Shown: positions 60,901 through 64,000 of the stretch, piece by piece
How the letters are laid out: the number at the start of each line of letters is the position of its first letter
How positions within the stretch are numbered: the first letter of the stretch is position 1
NCBI GenBank assembly: GCA_948144175.1
Contig: CANXME010000305.1
Span: forward strand, 49,053 to 113,052
Reading direction: 5' to 3'
DNA: 64,000 nt
Source: Closterium sp. NIES-65
Lineage: Eukaryota; Streptophyta; Zygnematophyceae; Desmidiales; Closteriaceae
Notes under the pieces: generated by a model
What the model was told of the DNA's origin: nothing
Database searches by the model: none
What the model saw: only the letters and a program-made list of their open reading frames with translations
Program-made: the position numbers and the translations under genes

Positions 60901-63900
60901 GGCCCAGCAGCTGTGATTGCTGCCAGGGATGGGCGTGTGCAGGCACAACGGTGTGGAGATGGGGAGAGGAGAAGAGCTGGTGGCAAACGGGAGAACGGGA
61001 TGAGGGGATTTGATGTGCCTGGGTGCAAGGGAGGAAGAAAGAAGAGGCACACACAGAGCAGCCCTCGCTGCGTCTAGCAGAACAGAAACCACAAGGGAGG
61101 CTAGAGCTGCGTGAAATTGGGCTGGGGTGACAGGACGAGGGGGGGGGCCTTGTGCAGGCCTGGGACCGAGTCAAAGTTGGAAGCATTGTGATAGCTTGGG
61201 GCTGTCACAGTATCATAGCCACTACTCAGAGCACATGGCAACCTCTCAAAAGCCACAAGGCGCCCACGACAGCCAGCCCACGCACCTTGAGAAAAGAGCG
61301 GCGGCGGTTGCGGCGGAAGGTACCAGCGCTGGGTGCGTGCCCAGAGGTCCGAGTTGAACCCCGCCACTGCTGCCTAGCACGAGCGCATCCGCCACCCTGC
61401 CCGCCGCCAGACACCTCTCCACTGCCGCCTCATAGTTCCCCACCACCAGCGCCCTCTGCACCTCGCCCTCCACTCCCCGCCTCCCTCCTCCCCCTCTTCC
61501 TCGTCATCTTCCTCCTCCTCCTCCGCCTCCCCCTCCCATGCTGCTTCCCTGGTGATCTCGCCGTTCTCTCCCGGAGCTTCCCCTGCTGTGGCTGCAGCAG
61601 CAGCAGCAGCAGCAGCAGCGTTGGGAGTGGTTGCTGCCAGCGAGATCGTCAAAGAAGTCAACGTCGCCCGTGGCGGACGGAATTCCCATCCAGCCCTGTT
61701 CCCGTCCCCGCCACAACCCCCCCTCCTTCCCCACCAGCACCGTCAAGAGACAGAACTCCCACTCCTGCTGCCGCCGCCTCTGCTCCCGCCTCTCCCGCCG
61801 CGGCCTCTGCTGCTGCTGCTTCGGCTTCAGCAGCAGCGGCGGCAGCGGCAGCAGGGTCTTCGGCGGGGGGCAGGGTGGGGTTGGGATGTGGATGGGCGGG
61901 AAGTCGAGATGTGCCAGCAGCTTGCGCAGGGCACGTCTTCAAAGAGCACTGTGAGGAAGTCCCACGTCTCCCTGTCCTCTGGGGCACTGGGGAGGGCGAG
62001 AAAGAGTGGTGGGAAAGAGAGTGGTGGGAGAGAGGAGTAGGAGAAGAGTGTCACCACACGGACCCAAAATCGGTTAACTCACAAACAAACGCGCTCCGCC
62101 ATGCAAGAGAGTATAGTGTCCATTCCGCCCCTCCCACCCCCTTCCCCCCTTGCCACCACCATCACCATCATAATGAACCCATCACCATCACCACCCCCAG
62201 CGCACGCCAGCGCCACTCACGTGGCGAGCTTGCGCCTTGTGTTGGCAGAAGGCTTTGAGATTCTCCTGTCGCCGCCCGCCACGGCAGCCTCAAACTCGTC
62301 AGCGCGGGCCACCACGCCCTCCTCCGTCACCACACTGTGCACCGCCACCTGCGCCCCATGCCCTGCTTGCCCCACCTTGCTTCCAAAGCACAGCAGCCGC
62401 CCGCCAAAGCCAAAGGTTGCTCCGCACGGCCGCTTCAACCACTTGGGCGCGCGGGATGTTGCTGGAGGGGAGGGGGGGGGGGGGAGGAAGGAGGGGAGGG
62501 CGGGAAGAGCAGGAAGTGATAGAGGGGTTTCCTCAGCAGTAAAAGAGGGCAGACAGTGGCTGCATGGCACGGCACATCACAATCATCGCAGGTAGAGATT
62601 TGTCAATGTGGCACATGACAGCGGCATGGATGACGTGGCATGGCATGGCACAGTCAGAACGAGGTACGTACCCATGGGCGTTCTGTTGGCGAGCGACGCG
62701 CCAAAGTCTGACTCCTTGCTGCTAGCCGACTGCTTGGGAAAGGCGGGAGCAGAACGCAAAGGAGGGAGCAAGGAAAAAAAAAAAAAAGGGAGATGTGGGT
62801 GGGGCATGGGGGGAATAGGGAAAGGGAGGGGGAAGGGCGGACACAAGAACATCTGGTATAGTCTATAGACGAAGGGCAACATCTGGTATAGTCTATAGAA
62901 GAAGGGCAAAATCTGGTATAGTCTACAGAAGAAGGGCAACATCTGGTATAGTCTATAGAAGAAGGGCAATATCTGGTATAGTCTATAGAAGAAGGGCAAC
63001 ATCTGGCGGACAAGAAGGTTGCCAGTGGCGTATGGGCAGGGAAGGGCGATTGGGAGAACGATTGAGACACCGTCACAAAAAGGGTAGAGAAACGCGGAAG
63101 AAGCATGACACACCTCGATGTTGTACAGGGAGACGTGGGCGTCGAAGCAGGATGCGGAGAGCAGGCCTGGCACCCGTGGCGACCAAATAAGCTCACGCAT
63201 GAATGCTGCGAAGCAACTTACCTTGATGTTGTAGAGCGAGAGACGCACCTCGATGTTGTAGAGCGAGACGTGGCCGTCGAAGCAGGAGGCGGAGAGCAGC
63301 CCTGGCACCCGTGGCGACCACTGCAGGTCGAAGTTCCAGTTGGTGCCCGCCGGTAGCTCGCACAACACCTGAAGGGGTGGGGGTGGGTGGGGAGGAGAAA
63401 GGGGGTTTGAGTCAACTCAAACACATTCTGGGTTGACCCAAAGCACCCGTGGCGACCACTGCAGGTCGAAGTTCCAGTTGGTGCCCGCCGGTAGCTCGCA
63501 AACACCTGGTGGAGAGGGGGGAGGTAAGGGAGGGTGGAAGGGGGTAGAGGGAGGGGGGGTGGGGGAAAGGGAGAAGAAGGAACACTGCAGGTCGATGTTC
63601 CAGGTAGTGCCCACCGGTAGCTCGCACAGCGACTGGAAGTGGGGGGACGAGAGGAGGGGAGTGGAGTTAGGCAAGAGATGTGGAGGAAACAAGGAGAAGA
63701 GGAGGAAAGGATTCGGAACTTTGAAAAGAGAGTATGGCCGTCATTGGCGCATGGAAGCAGCAAAGCAGAGTCGACACATAGTCGATCTACATGCCATCAT
63801 TGAGGTGTGTTTTGAGGCGCCTCAAAACACATCTCAATGCACGCGGAGTCGCTACATAGTCGGTTACATGCCATCTTCAAGCACATTAGACAGCATGCCA

Positions 63901-64000
63901 TCTTCAAGCACATTAGACACGCATGCCATCTTCAAGCACATTAGACACGCATGCCATCTTCAAGCACATTAGACACGCATGCCATCTTCAAGCACATTAG
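54210..64000 (-). CDS. SEC31: Sec31, outer-coat subunit of COPII vesicles (5' end outside window)
   Basis: Sec31 with Sec13 forms the outer COPII cage for ER-to-Golgi transport. Recognised from N to C: end of the WD40 propeller (63368-63249, [30 protein letters not shown]); 62729-62672; 62461 to ~62220 ([18 protein letters not shown]); ~61975-61880 ([13 protein letters not shown], then [10 protein letters not shown] in another frame); DFFDDLAGS near 61650; 61473 to ~61310 ([20 protein letters not shown], then [10 protein letters not shown] in another frame); ~58800-58650 ([34 protein letters not shown]); 58200-57950 ([29 protein letters not shown]); Pro/Gln-rich linker 57250-55150 with polyglutamine; C-terminal helices 54750-54515 and 54298-54210 ([20 protein letters not shown]). 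At least three one-base frame changes interrupt conserved blocks (near 61355, 61935 and 62262). Either the copy is decaying or the consensus is wrong. Many exon relics lie in the introns. Confidence 0.88.
56341..56490. repeat. (CTG)n tracts, SEC31 polyglutamine
   Basis: Two CTG runs (56343-56400 and 56450-56487) encode polyglutamine broken by Tyr on the coding strand. Confidence 0.9.
56976..56995. repeat. Junction palindrome, TCGA type
   Basis: TTTTTGAGTC faces GACTAAAAAA (one mismatch). It separates two copies of a ~75-bp block (ATAAGCAGCAG.ATCTGCTG and AACAGAC.GC) at 56889-56970 and 56995-57045; the first carries a (GGC)n expansion. Confidence 0.8.
57357..57393. repeat. Junction palindrome, GCGC type, 37 bp
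   Basis: Two perfect 18-base arms (GAGGTGGTTTTTGAGGCG and its complement) around a single C. The identical 20-bp direct repeat GGTTCTGATCTCCCACCAAT flanks it at 57337-57356 and 57402-57421. Confidence 0.9.
57488..57938. repeat. (CA)n compound microsatellite
   Basis: CA runs broken by TGCACCCACCCACCCAAA blocks at irregular spacing in a SEC31 intron. Confidence 0.95.
58490..59100 (-). pseudogene. Relic copies of a SEC31 exon
   Basis: Around the exon at ~58800-58650 there are diverged partial copies at ~58490-58580 ([14 protein letters not shown]) and, upstream, at ~58890-58950 and ~59025-59110 ([17 protein letters not shown]). A half palindrome, GGCGCCTCAAAAG (58593-58605), lies at the junction between the first copy and the exon. 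Confidence 0.75.
59322..60505. repeat. 1.2-kb minisatellite, 19-bp unit
   Basis: About 62 copies of CAGTGCAGCGCATGGCTTA in a SEC31 intron; a minority carry one-base changes in length. The long frames across it are by-products of the period. Confidence 0.95.
62846..63006. repeat. 30-bp minisatellite, five copies
   Basis: Unit ATCTGGTATAGTCTATAGAA plus GAAGGGCAAC, nearly perfect, in a SEC31 intron. Confidence 0.9.
63113..63640 (-). pseudogene. Relic copies of the SEC31 WD40 exon
   Basis: Exon 63368-63249 is surrounded by partial copies. Upstream at 63446-63509 and 63585-63640 its 5' end is repeated ([30 protein letters not shown]). Downstream at 63113-63195 its 3' end is repeated ([20 protein letters not shown]) with a donor, and a further LYNIK donor fragment sits at 63222-63240. 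Confidence 0.8.
63405..63440. repeat. Double junction palindrome, TCAA/TTGA type
   Basis: GTTTGAGTCAACTCAAAC (63405-63422) is followed by TGGGTTGACCCA (63429-63440). They lie between two nearly identical 65-bp copies of the SEC31 exon 5' end (63306-63370 and 63446-63509). Confidence 0.85.
63798..63839. repeat. Junction palindrome, GCGC type, 42 bp
   Basis: Two 21-base arms with one mismatch meet at GAGGCGCCTC. A ~30-bp direct repeat (GAGTCG, ACATAGTCG and TACATGCCATC blocks) precedes it at 63768-63798 and follows it at 63846-63875. Confidence 0.9.
63868..64000. repeat. 28-bp minisatellite at the window end
   Basis: Five copies of GCCATCTTCAAGCACATTAG plus ACACGCAT; the array may continue beyond the window. 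Confidence 0.9.

Noticed and set aside
61240-61260. CTCTCAAAAGCCAC as another junction palindrome
   Set aside because: Only half of the site is present and I found no direct repeat on both sides.

Overview
The window is nuclear DNA of a green-lineage eukaryote. It carries spliced genes with GT-AG introns, chloroplast-targeted proteins, a Toc75 import channel, a Sec31 coat subunit, a vicilin-like double-cupin protein and plant-type LTR retrotransposons. LCIB-type proteins are known from algae and hornworts but not from most land plants, so a streptophyte or other green alga, or a hornwort-like bryophyte, is the best guess. The species cannot be fixed from the sequence alone. I saw no tRNA, rRNA or CRISPR array.

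Layout. At 1-7.2 kb two LCIB-like genes (+) lie in a tandem segmental duplication; the first promoter region holds a ~560-bp foldback hairpin and the 3' flank of the second holds a solo LTR. At 7.9-16.3 kb lies TOC75 (-), with nine confidently placed exons plus an N-terminal exon; its introns are full of partial copies of the neighbouring exons. At 17.0-33.6 kb lies a very large NEK-like gene (-). Its kinase domain has lost all three catalytic motifs (a predicted pseudokinase), and it is followed by one 7.6-kb exon built largely from tandem repeats. One intron contains a 4.1-kb array of a 40-bp unit. At 34.8-37.1 and 47.8-50.1 kb two copies of a segmental duplication each encode the same unrecognised 226-residue secreted, six-cysteine protein (-). 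Between them are a LINE remnant, a 29-bp minisatellite split by a Ty1/copia-type element with 134-bp LTRs, and a broken, unrecognised gene. At 50.5-53.0 kb is a membrane-anchored bicupin gene (-) with disrupted coding. From 54.2 kb to the window end is SEC31 (-), 5' end outside the window, with polyglutamine, a (CA)n tract and several minisatellites.

The genes do not form a pathway; each stands alone. What unites the window is how the DNA is built. Local tandem duplications, tens to hundreds of bases long, often copy an exon end with its splice site and leave decaying exon relics inside introns. At about a dozen places the junction between two such copies carries a short palindrome of the form TTTTGAG-NNNN-CTCAAAA, where NNNN is TCGA, AATT, GCGC, TTGA or TCAA. 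In the giant kinase exon these palindromes are 18 bp, keep the frame and read as the peptide FESTQK. I know of no described element that matches, and I consider this the most interesting signal here.

Reliability. TOC75, LCIB and the secreted-protein genes read cleanly through every exon. The bicupin, the 46.9-kb fragment and SEC31 show several apparent one-base frame breaks, and the kinase exon shows one inside a repeat. Whether these are decay or consensus errors cannot be told from one sequence.
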